Source: an uncultured Saprospiraceae bacterium (GTDB lineage Bacteria > Bacteroidota > Bacteroidia > Chitinophagales > Saprospiraceae). From it: a stretch of 64,000 nucleotides of DNA. The stretch lies in NCBI GenBank assembly GCA_938002665.1, contig CALLAE010000069.1, positions 1-64,000 of the forward strand, read 5' to 3'. Position numbers and translations under genes: made by a program. Every line of letters starts with the position of its first letter. The first letter of the stretch is position 1. The notes below the pieces were generated by a model. The model was given only the letters and a program-made list of their open reading frames with translations, was not told the origin of the DNA and did no database searches. Positions 1 through 7,080 of this stretch are shown here, one piece after another.

Positions 1-3000
1 CAAGATGGTACCTATGTTCTAAGGATAGATGCATCAGATGAGGTAGACAACGAAAGTTCTCATTCTATAACCTTCTCTGTGGATGGGATAATGGATGCAG
101 ATAATGATGGTGTCTGTGATGCAGATGATCTGTGTCCAAATTTTGATGATAACTTAATAGGCACTTCTTGTGATGATGGAGATGCTTGTACAACAGGAGA
201 GACCTATGATGCTAACTGTGATTGTTCAGGTGGTACTATCCCAGATGCAGATAATGATGGTGTCTGTGATGCGGATGATGTTTGCCCTAACTTTGATGAT
301 GCTCTGATAGGCACTTCTTGTGATGATGGAGATGCTTGTACAACAGGAGAGACCTATGATGCTAACTGTGGTTGCTCAGGCGGAATATTCCAAGATGCAG
401 ATAGCGATGGTGTCTGTGATGCTGATGATCCTTGTCCTAACAATCCTCAAAATGATTGCAATATCATAGAGCCTTGTACAATCTCAACAACAAGCACGTC
501 TTATGAATATATTCAGAGAGTGACTCTAGAATCCATTTCAAATAATTCAGGAAATGACTCAGGTTATGGAGATTATACTCAGCTTAGTGTTAGCTTGGTT
601 ATAGGTCAAGCTTATAGTATTACTCTAACACCAGGATTTCAAAATCAGGCATACAATGAGGTGTGGACTGTGTGGGCTGATTTAGATGGAAATGGAGACT
701 TTGATGGTGCTTCTGAAACCTTGTTCACTGGAAATAGTACCTCAGAGTTAGAAGGACAAATTACGATACCTGCTGGTACGCCTTTCCTTACTACGACCTT
801 GAGAGTTGCCATGCAATATAACTCAGCACCACCTTCTTGTGGAACTTTTACTTATGGAGAGGTAGAAGATTATACCATTATAATAAGTTCAGGATGCACA
901 CAGGGTAGTCCTTGTGATGATGGAGATAATTGCACAACTAATGATGTTTACGATATAAATTGTAATTGTGTAGGGACGGCAATGATAGATTCTGACAATG
1001 ATGGTATCTGTGATGTTGAAGATCAATGTCCAAATTTTGATAATAACTTAATAGGTACTGCTTGTGATGACAATGATAATTGTACCACTGGCGAGACTTA
1101 TGATGCTAATTGTGGTTGCTCCGGTGGCACTTCTCAAGACTCAGATAATGATGGAGTCTGTGATACAGAAGATCTGTGTCCAAATTTTGATGATAGTCTT
1201 ATAGGCACAGCTTGCAATGATAATGATAACTGTACAGCTAATGATGTGTACACTAATGCATGTAATTGTACAGGGACGCCAGTAGCAGATGCTGATAATG
1301 ATGACGTATGCGATGCCAATGATCTCTGCCCAGATTTTGATGACAACTTAATAGGTCAGCCTTGTGATGATGGAAATGCCTGCACATCAGGAGAGACTTA
1401 TGATGTTAATTGTGGTTGCTCAGGTGGTATATTTCAGGATGCGGATAATGATGGTGTCTGCGATGCAGAGGATCTTTGTACTAACTTCGACGATAGTCTA
1501 TTAGGGTTGCCTTGTAATGATAATGATAATTGCACATCGGGTGATGTCTATACTGCTGACTGTGCTTGTGCAGGAACAGCTGTTTCAGATTCTGATAATG
1601 ATGGTGTCTGTGATACAGAAGATCAATGTCCAAATTTTGATGACAGTCTCATAGGCCAAGCTTGTGATGATGGGAATGCCTGTACAACTGGTGAAATCTA
1701 TGATGCTAACTGTGGATGTACAGGTGGTATAGTTCAGGATTTTGACAACGATGGAGTCTGTGATGCAGAAGATGCATGTCCTGGAGAGGATGATAATATA
1801 GATCTAGATAATAACGGTATTCCAGATGGTTGTGAAAACTGTCCTGCTTACAATTTTAATGTTACACCTATCATCGGTTATGACCCTGGACAAGACCTAG
1901 GTAATTTTGAGATTCAGGATGAAGGGTCCACTGTGTATATAGAGAAAAATTCTTGGAAGGCCTTAGACATAGGATATACTGTCACTCCTAATACAGTATT
2001 ATCTTTTGATTTCAAGAGTACAGTGCAAGGTGAGATACATGAAATTTCGTTTGATAATGATTTGTCCTTAGCACCATTACATAGATTTGTTTTATTTGGA
2101 TCACAAGGTTATGGTGGCGATTATTCAGTAGGCACCTATAGTAACTTGGGACAGTGGGAGACGTTTACTATTCCAGTCGGCACCTTATTCAGTGGTAGTT
2201 TCCAGTACTTAGTGCTTACCGCTGATGATGACAATTTTGTAGTAGGAAATTCCTTCTTTAGAAACGTCAGCTTATTTGAGGATATGAATAACGACCTCAG
2301 TTGCGATGAGGACTGTGTGCCAGGTGCTAGTTGTGATGATGGTGATCCTTGCACATCTGGAGAAACTTATGATGCGCTATGCGGCTGTGTAGGTGGCTCG
2401 CTAAATCTAGATAGTGATGGTGATGGTGTCTGTGATCTCATAGATGTCTGCCCTAACTTTGATGATGGCCTGATAGGGACAGACTGTGATGACAATGATC
2501 ATTGTACTATAGGAGAAACCTATGACTCATCATGTGGTTGTTCTGGTGGCCAACTAGTAGATAATGACAATGATGGTGTTTGTGCAACAGAAGATCCAGA
2601 TGACAATGACAGTTGTGTGCCAGATGATTCTAATTGTACTGGCTGCAATACCTACGACTTTAATGATTTCGAAGATGGACTTGGAATCTGGAATGATGGG
2701 GGTTCTGATGCAGCTATAAGTTCTAATTTTAGTTCTTATGCTAAATCTGGTTCTGTCGCTGTAAGAATAAGAGATAACTCAGGTAACTTTTCTTCTATCT
2801 ACACTGACGTGTTGGATCTAAGTAGCTATTCTGGTGTAGACTTTTCGTTTTCATTTGTTCCTAATTCTATGGAGTCTAATGAGGATTTCTTCTTGGAAGT
2901 TTCATCTGATGGAGGGGGTCAATATATGATAGTAGAGGAATGGAATTCTGGTGTAGAAATGACAAATAACGTCAGGCAAGATGTATCGGTCAATATTCCA

Positions 3001-3402
3001 GGAACGCTACTTTCTAGTACCACGGTGTTCAGATTGAGATGTGATGCCTCTACTAATAGTGATAGGGTATATCTGGATGATATACTTATCGAGACTTGTT
3101 CTAGCAGTTTAGATTCTAATGTACAGTTGAGAGCTGGTCAAGATAGAACTTCTATAAGTTCATTATCCGTTTATCCTAATCCTGCTCAAGATGAGCTATT
3201 CTTAGAATTAACTGACGTAGAGAATTTGACAATCAAATCTGTCAAGATTATTTCTTCTTTCGGTAAAGTAATTATGAAACATGATATAGGTAGAACTAGC
3301 ACAGTTAGATTAAATATCTCAGAGTTAGGGAGCCAGGCTTATTTGATAATAGTCGAAGATTCGGAAGGCGCGACGATGGTAGAGAAGTTTTTGAAAATAT
3401 AA
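1..3402 (+). CDS. T9SS-secreted protein with thrombospondin-3-like Cys/Asp repeats (5' end outside window)
   Basis: The reading frame is open from base 1, so the true start and signal peptide lie upstream; a GTG at 79 is only an internal codon. About a dozen units of roughly 50 residues alternate an acidic loop (DADNDGVCDADD type, a Ca2+-binding thrombospondin type 3-like motif) with a Cys-rich half (CDDGDACTTGETYDANCGC type). Three beta-sandwich inserts interrupt the array: a GEVEDY-type domain at about 480-890, an unrecognised one at about 1850-2280, and a jelly-roll-like one at about 2645-3110. The last ~85 residues, with 'SVYPNPAQDELFLEL' and a terminal 'VEKFLKI', form a type A sorting domain, which directs export by the type IX system and anchoring or release at the cell surface. 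A Ca2+-stiffened surface or adhesive role is inferred, not shown. The gene ends just before a strong hairpin terminator. Confidence 0.85.
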   Translation, partial: QDGTYVLRIDASDEVDNESSHSITFSVDGIMDADNDGVCDADDLCPNFDDNLIGTSCDDGDACTTGETYDANCDCSGGTIPDADNDGVCDADDVCPNFDDALIGTSCDDGDACTTGETYDANCGCSGGIFQDADSDGVCDADDPCPNNPQNDCNIIEPCTISTTSTSYEYIQRVTLESISNNSGNDSGYGDYTQLSVSLVIGQAYSITLTPGFQNQAYNEVWTVWADLDGNGDFDGASETLFTGNSTSELEGQITIPAGTPFLTTTLRVAMQYNSAPPSCGTFTYGEVEDYTIIISSGCTQGSPCDDGDNCTTNDVYDINCNCVGTAMIDSDNDGICDVEDQCPNFDNNLIGTACDDNDNCTTGETYDANCGCSGGTSQDSDNDGVCDTEDLCPNFDDSLIGTACNDNDNCTANDVYTNACNCTGTPVADADNDDVCDANDLCPDFDDNLIGQPCDDGNACTSGETYDVNCGCSGGIFQDADNDGVCDAEDLCTNFDDSLLGLPCNDNDNCTSGDVYTADCACAGTAVSDSDNDGVCDTEDQCPNFDDSLIGQACDDGNACTTGEIYDANCGCTGGIVQDFDNDGVCDAEDACPGEDDNIDLDNNGIPDGCENCPAYNFNVTPIIGYDPGQDLGNFEIQDEGSTVYIEKNSWKALDIGYTVTPNTVLSFDFKSTVQGEIHEISFDNDLSLAPLHRFVLFGSQGYGGDYSVGTYSNLGQWETFTIPVGTLFSGSFQYLVLTADDDNFVVGNSFFRNVSLFEDMNNDLSCDEDCVPGASCDDGDPCTSGETYDALCGCVGGSLNLDSDGDGVCDLIDVCPNFDDGLIGTDCDDNDHCTIGETYDSSCGCSGGQLVDNDNDGVCATEDPDDNDSCVPDDSNCTGCNTYDFNDFEDGLGIWNDGGSDAAISSNFSSYAKSGSVAVRIRDNSGNFSSIYTDVLDLSSYSGVDFSFSFVPNSMESNEDFFLEVSSDGGGQYMIVEEWNSGVEMTNNVRQDVSVNIPGTLLSSTTVFRLRCDASTNSDRVYLDDILIETCSSSLDSNVQLRAGQDRTSISSLSVYPNPAQDELFLELTDVENLTIKSVKIISSFGKVIMKHDIGRTSTVRLNISELGSQAYLIIVEDSEGATMVEKFLKI
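91..2640 (+). repeat. In-frame ~150-bp repeats encoding Cys/Asp-rich units
   Basis: Tandem coding repeats share segments such as 'gatgctaactgtggttgctc' and 'aatgatggtgtctgtgatgc'. Some neighbours are nearly identical at the DNA level (around 91-240 and 241-390), suggesting recent duplication or gene conversion. Two classes of Cys half alternate: 'GETYDANCGCSGG' and 'NDVYTNACNCTGT'. Inserted domains split the array into three blocks. Confidence 0.85.
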
Positions 3403-3420
3403 TTCCTAAGGGATATAACA

Positions 3421-3467
3421 AAAAAAGGGCTGAACGGTTTCAATTCGTTCAGCCCTTTTTTGTTTTT
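3421..3467. terminator. Bidirectional intrinsic terminator
   Basis: Stem gggctgaacg / cgttcagccc with a 9-nt loop is flanked by an A-run on the left and a T-run on the right. It therefore can end the T9SS gene on the plus strand and the DUF423-ung-esterase operon on the minus strand. Confidence 0.9.
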
Positions 3468-3480
3468 TCTTACATGAAAA

Positions 3481-3885
3481 TCAGTCTGTCTTTATTCTGA
3501 TCACAGTAAAGAAGATTGCTGCCCATGCGCCCATGAGTCCGAGGCCACCTAAGGGGGTCACTAAACCAAAAACTCTCGGTATAGGCCAACCCATATAATC
3601 TTTCAAGGCTAAGATGTATAAGCTGCCTGAAAATAATAGGATACCTCCTAGAAAATAGAGGCCTACATAGAACAGCCCTTTTATCCTGTAGATTCTATAT
3701 AGTAAAGCTGTACAGAACATCGCTAGAGTATGATAGAAGTGATAGTCTACACCAGTCCTAAATGCACTCAGAGATTTGGGTTCTAATCTCTCAGCTAGAT
3801 AATGACTACCAAAAGCACCAAAGATGATGGCTATCGCGCCCATGGCAGAAGTGAGGAGTATCAGTATTTTGAATTTGGACTGCAT
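3481..3885 (-). CDS. DUF423 family small membrane protein
   Basis: A 134-residue protein with four predicted hydrophobic segments (about residues 7-27, 45-65, 70-92 and 103-128). The N-terminal 'GAIAIIFGAFGSHYLAERL' pattern and the 'FRTGVDYHFYHTLAMF' stretch are typical of DUF423/YgdD-type inner-membrane proteins, and the length is normal. The biochemical role of the family is not established. It is the last gene of a three-gene minus-strand set, 9 nt after the stop of ung, and is followed by the terminator at 3421-3467. Family assignment is firm; function unknown. Confidence 0.8.
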   Translation of the reverse strand: MQSKFKILILLTSAMGAIAIIFGAFGSHYLAERLEPKSLSAFRTGVDYHFYHTLAMFCTALLYRIYRIKGLFYVGLYFLGGILLFSGSLYILALKDYMGWPIPRVFGLVTPLGGLGLMGAWAAIFFTVIRIKTD

Positions 3886-3894
3886 AGCTATGAA

Positions 3895-4575
3895 TCAATC
3901 TAGACTCCAATCTATTTCTTTCTGACCATTATTCCGAAGAATTTCATTTGTTTTTGAGAAATGCTTGCAATCATTAAAGGCATTTCTGGCAAGGGGAGAG
4001 GGATGGGCCGCTTTTAGTATATGGTGTTTGCTGGTATCTATGAGCTCTGCTTTACTTTTTGCGAAGTTTCCCCAGAGAAGAAATACGATACCTTCTAGGG
4101 AGTCAGAGATGTTTCTGATCACCGCATCAGTAAATTTCTGCCATCCTATCTTACTATGAGAGCCTGCCCGCTTGTGCTCTACTGTAAGCATTGCATTCAG
4201 TAGCAGGACGCCTTGTCCAGCCCATCTGGTCAGATCGCCATGAGATGGGATAGGGTGGCCTAAGTCTCGTTCTATTTCTTTATAGATGTTTTTTAGAGAA
4301 GGCGGTATCCTTACAGTAGCTGGAACAGAAAAGCAAAGCCCCATGGCTTCGCCAGGGTTGTGATAGGGGTCTTGGCCTATAATTACAGCTTTGAGTTGAC
4401 TTACTGGTGTCAGAGTAAAGGCACTAAAAATTAAGTTACCAAGTGGATAGATAGTCTTGCCAGATTTTTTGGCCTCATGTAAGTACTTACTGAGTTCGTC
4501 AAAGTAGGGTTGCTCAAACTCTGAATGAAGCAGCTTCTTCCATGACGATTCTATGTTGACCTCAGTAGGCTTCAT
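3895..4575 (-). CDS. ung: Uracil-DNA glycosylase (family 1)
   Basis: Removes uracil from DNA to start base-excision repair in the cytoplasm. The water-activating motif GQDPYH lies at residues 67-72 (catalytic Asp69), the uracil-stacking 'GLCFSVP' follows at 79-85, and the DNA-intercalation loop HPSPLA is at 191-196 (His191). The 226-residue length matches Escherichia coli Ung. The ATG at 4575 overlaps the upstream esterase stop by one base (TAATG), implying translational coupling. Pairing a DNA-repair enzyme with a secreted esterase is probably operon convenience, not shared function. Confidence 0.97.
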   Translation of the reverse strand: MKPTEVNIESSWKKLLHSEFEQPYFDELSKYLHEAKKSGKTIYPLGNLIFSAFTLTPVSQLKAVIIGQDPYHNPGEAMGLCFSVPATVRIPPSLKNIYKEIERDLGHPIPSHGDLTRWAGQGVLLLNAMLTVEHKRAGSHSKIGWQKFTDAVIRNISDSLEGIVFLLWGNFAKSKAELIDTSKHHILKAAHPSPLARNAFNDCKHFSKTNEILRNNGQKEIDWSLD

Positions 4576-5522
4576 TATAGCTTTACTATCTTTTTGATAA
4601 GGGGTTTGTTATTTGATAAGATTGTAATAAGTACTGTTCCTCCGAAATCCGCATCTAACAAAATGCTATTTTGATTCACCTCATAAGATATTGCTCTTCC
4701 CCAAAGATCAGTTACAATGAGATTTTCCTCATTAATAGCTATGCCTTCTATAGTTACATTGTGAGTTGTAGGGTTAGGATAAATAGTTACTTTATTTTCT
4801 ATTGTAGTTGTTGATGAGCTTTCGCAATTTGTTTCTTTAAGCCAATTATAAGCATCGTTTAGTATCTCATTCCTATTTGGAAAATCTATGGTATGTCCTA
4901 CACCTTGCATCAGTATAGAATTAGTACAGGCCTGTACACCATCTAGAGCAGCTAACAGTGGCTCGTATCTGGTGCTAGGTGTATCATTGCTACCATGGAC
5001 TAAATAGAATGCTTCGTCAGTTGCATTAGGCATTACATCGACAACTTCATTCAGAGTGATGGCTGCTCCTATAATTAGATAGCCCTGAAACTGAGATGTT
5101 CTTCTAAGTCCGTATGAATAAGTAGTCTTGCCACCCCAGCTAAAGCCCATGATATATTTTTCATCTTGATCTATGTTGTACCACACATTCATAGAATCTA
5201 AAAGCACTGTGGTAAAAGAAGTATCTATACTATCATCCACTCTTCCATCAGGCCCACCGTCTGGACAGACGAGCAAGAGTCCGTTATCTTCAGCAAATAC
5301 AATTAAGGTATCTCTCCAAGATTTTGCATCCCACCTGCTTGTATTAAGAGGGTGGAAACCGAGCATCATGGAATTTGGGATAGCATCATCATAGCTGGAC
5401 GGAACATAGATAGAATATTTTTTTGCTGGATCTGTATCGAATGCAAATGCCCCATCTATGGCTTGTGATGATAAAGCAAAAGAAAGCAGAGAACTCAAAA
5501 GAGCGATGTAGATAATTTTCAT
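4575..5522 (-). CDS. Secreted alpha/beta-hydrolase (esterase/depolymerase-like) with T9SS type A domain
   Basis: A 315-residue protein starting with a signal peptide (about residues 1-21). The hydrolase domain carries GFSWGG at 126-131 (nucleophile Ser128), a candidate acid at Asp180 in 'VHGSND', and His210 in 'GVGHTI', the arrangement of feruloyl-esterase or polyhydroxybutyrate-depolymerase-like enzymes. The end (about 245-315, beginning 'VTIYPNPTTHNVTIEG') is a T9SS sorting domain, so the enzyme is expected outside the cell. The substrate cannot be told from sequence. First gene of the esterase-ung-DUF423 set; no clear -7 box was seen in front of it. Confidence 0.85.
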   Translation of the reverse strand: MKIIYIALLSSLLSFALSSQAIDGAFAFDTDPAKKYSIYVPSSYDDAIPNSMMLGFHPLNTSRWDAKSWRDTLIVFAEDNGLLLVCPDGGPDGRVDDSIDTSFTTVLLDSMNVWYNIDQDEKYIMGFSWGGKTTYSYGLRRTSQFQGYLIIGAAITLNEVVDVMPNATDEAFYLVHGSNDTPSTRYEPLLAALDGVQACTNSILMQGVGHTIDFPNRNEILNDAYNWLKETNCESSSTTTIENKVTIYPNPTTHNVTIEGIAINEENLIVTDLWGRAISYEVNQNSILLDADFGGTVLITILSNNKPLIKKIVKL

Positions 5523-5619
5523 TATGAACTTTTTATTGAGCTCTAAGATGCATTAAAATTCCTAGCTAGAATGTCTTCATCTGACAAGAATAAATTAAAA
5601 TTCAAATGATTTTATTTAG

Positions 5620-5646
5620 TAAAAAAGGCCAGCGTCGACACTGGCC
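5620..5646 (-). terminator. Intrinsic terminator of the Cys-peptide gene
   Basis: Read on the minus strand: an 8-bp stem (GGCCAGTG / CGCTGGCC, one wobble pair) with loop TCGA followed by six T. It sits 12 nt past the stop of the 31-codon gene and separates it from the esterase operon, which supports that gene being a real transcription unit. Confidence 0.9.
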
Positions 5647-5657
5647 CATCTTTTATA

Positions 5658-5753
5658 TTAGCAGCATGCACCACCTGCACAACAAGGCAGGTCACAACAT
5701 GCTATTGCAGCTAGACTTACTAAGCCTATCATTGCAAACATCAATTTTTTCAT
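5658..5753 (-). CDS. 31-residue exported Cys-rich peptide, ArsR-linked
   Basis: The encoded peptide has a basic start (MKK), a hydrophobic core (residues 4-18) ending in AIA, an Ala-x-Ala signal peptidase site, then a 13-residue tail CC-DLP-CC-AGGA-CC. Six of those 13 residues are Cys in three vicinal pairs, a likely soft-metal or arsenite ligand set (inference). Reading Cys19 as a lipobox Cys is possible but the box would be weak. Support as a gene: its own terminator (5620-5646), an upstream palindrome (5816-5831) almost identical to the one at the arsR start, and the adjacent ArsR repressor. I do not recognise the family. The product could buffer or sense metal in the periplasm. Confidence 0.7.
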   Translation of the reverse strand: MKKLMFAMIGLVSLAAIACCDLPCCAGGACC

Positions 5754-5815
5754 CTTTTGCATTTTAAGAGTTAAGAAATAGAACTTAAGACTTCTTCTTA
5801 GTTCTTTATATTAAC

Positions 5816-5831
5816 ATCGTAATATTACGAT
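5816..5831. promoter_or_regulatory. ArsR-type operator upstream of the Cys-peptide gene
   Basis: A perfect 16-bp palindrome, ATCGTAATATTACGAT, lies between the arsR stop and the small peptide gene, 62 nt before its start. It differs at one base from the palindrome abutting arsR (6178-6193). Two near-identical copies flanking a regulator gene is the usual sign of its operators. Confidence 0.75.
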
Positions 5832-5859
5832 AGCTATAGCCAAAAAAATAGCCATTAGA

Positions 5860-6177
5860 TCAGCAGCATTTTGCTTTTGAAAAAATCGCTCTGAGTTGTT
5901 GCATAAGTAGTTTACAACTATCCATGTCTATACAGTAACATCTGTATGGTCCATCTACTTCTCCTTTAATAATTCCCGCTTCTTTCATTGCTTTCAAATG
6001 CTGAGAAACGGTAGACTGTGATAAGGGCAACTTAGATACAATATCCCCACAGACACAACTTCCTTCATTGATTATGTGTTCTAGAATAGCTACGCGGGCT
6101 GGATGCCCTATGGCTTTGGCCATGATTGCTATTTTGTTTTGATAATCAGTAAAAAGTTCTGTTTTGGTCAAACCCAT
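5860..6177 (-). CDS. ArsR/SmtB family metal-responsive repressor
   Basis: A 105-residue winged-helix repressor. The DNA-recognition region '[19 protein letters not shown]' is at about 50-68. Cys41-Val-Cys43 corresponds to the 'ELCVCD' inducer motif of ArsR/CadC, and further Cys occur at 80, 82, 88, 104 and 105, so the inducer is probably arsenite, antimonite or a soft divalent metal. The ATG at 6177 gives the common Bacteroidota N-terminus MGLTKTE. The operator at 6178-6193 touches this ATG and covers the -7 box, so the gene is likely autoregulated and nearly leaderless. No arsenite pump or reductase lies beside it; the apparent target is the Cys-peptide gene. Confidence 0.9.
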   Translation of the reverse strand: MGLTKTELFTDYQNKIAIMAKAIGHPARVAILEHIINEGSCVCGDIVSKLPLSQSTVSQHLKAMKEAGIIKGEVDGPYRCYCIDMDSCKLLMQQLRAIFSKAKCC

Positions 6178-6193
6178 ATCGCAATATTACGAT
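6178..6193. promoter_or_regulatory. ArsR-type operator at the arsR start
   Basis: ATCGCAATATTACGAT, a 16-bp palindrome with one mismatched pair, directly precedes the arsR start codon and differs at one base from the copy at 5816-5831. It overlaps the predicted -7 element, fitting repression by promoter occlusion. Confidence 0.75.
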
Positions 6194-6212
6194 TTTATTG
6201 GTAATAAGCCAA
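6182..6212 (-). promoter_or_regulatory. arsR promoter
   Basis: On the minus strand, TTG (6212-6210), a 20-nt spacer, then TAATATTG (6189-6182), one base from the Bacteroidota TAnnTTTG consensus. The -7 box ends 5 nt before the start codon, so transcription would begin at or next to the ATG. Confidence 0.55.
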
Positions 6213-6241
6213 TTAATAAAAAATATACTGCTTTAAAGGAG

Positions 6242-6249
6242 TATATTTG
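6242..6249 (+). promoter_or_regulatory. -7 box TATATTTG before the repeat lipoprotein
   Basis: An exact TAnnTTTG match 62 nt before the start of the gene at 6312. No TTG is present at the expected -33 distance, so it is a partial promoter match only. Confidence 0.45.
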
Positions 6250-6311
6250 CAGCCCTCTACAAAAATACAGGTCAATAACCTATCTTCTCCTAACACATTT
6301 AAATAAAATTT

Positions 6312-6878
6312 ATGATTAATTTGTTTTCATTGAAAACCCTTAGTGTTCTGCCTTTTGTTTTGCTTCTGTCTTTTATGTTTCAGGGCTGCTCTAGTCAGAA
6401 TTCGCAACAAGGAGAATGGTTAGTAGATTACGTTCCTGCGCAAGGGGAGAACTATGCTGCCATTCATGTATTTTCATCTAAAACGGGTGCTTACTCACAA
6501 TTGTATGCACATGAAGGAAAGTGGAACAAGAACCCTAACTTCCCTTCAGTCAGCTCTACAGTTACGAAAGGGAATATGCGTATGCAGTATCTAGCTCCTT
6601 CACCAGGAGTATTGCCTGGGCTTATTGTCTACTCGGCAAGTACTGGCCAGTGGGAGCAGTTTTACTTAGAAGAAAAAGCATGGAAGAAGAATCCTAATTT
6701 TCCTCAGCCGAAGATTTCTATCTCTAAGCAAGACCTGAATATGGAATTCATCCCTGGTTCAGAAAATGGATTAGCAGGCCTTGCAATTTCAAATAGTAAA
6801 AAGGAATTTGAGATGCTATACTTAGATGGCAAAGAGTGGAAAGTTAATACTGCCTTCCCGACAGCTAAAAATTTATAG
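6312..6878 (+). CDS. Three-repeat lipoprotein of unknown function
   Basis: A 188-residue protein with a lipoprotein signal peptide; the lipobox FQGC places the acylated Cys near residue 26. The rest is three related units of about 45-50 residues. Each has a short beta-strand set followed by 'Y/F-x-x-(E/D)-x-K-x-W-K/N-x-N-P-N-F-P' (for example GKWNKNPNFP and KAWKKNPNFP; the third is worn to EWKVNTAFP). The pattern could form a small blade-like or beta-solenoid surface, but I do not recognise the family. Monocistronic: -7 box at 6242 and terminator at 6900. Confidence 0.75.
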   Translation: MINLFSLKTLSVLPFVLLLSFMFQGCSSQNSQQGEWLVDYVPAQGENYAAIHVFSSKTGAYSQLYAHEGKWNKNPNFPSVSSTVTKGNMRMQYLAPSPGVLPGLIVYSASTGQWEQFYLEEKAWKKNPNFPQPKISISKQDLNMEFIPGSENGLAGLAISNSKKEFEMLYLDGKEWKVNTAFPTAKNL

Positions 6879-6899
6879 AAGTAGAAAAATATCTTTTCT

Positions 6900-6935
6900 A
6901 TGGCTAGACTTTTCTGAGGTCTAGCCATTTTTGTT
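6900..6935 (+). terminator. Intrinsic terminator
   Basis: Stem atggctagac / gtctagccat with a 9-nt loop, then TTTTTG. It lies 22 nt past the lipoprotein stop. Confidence 0.85.
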
Positions 6936-7080
6936 TGTGCTCTGTACACCTTAGCTATATACTGAGTTGCCTCCACTAATAAGCACAATATGAGAGACAA
7001 ATACTTCCTTGCACGAGGAATTACTTATCTCAAATTAATGCAGAAAGTGCATTAGACTAGCTATATCTTTATGATCTATT

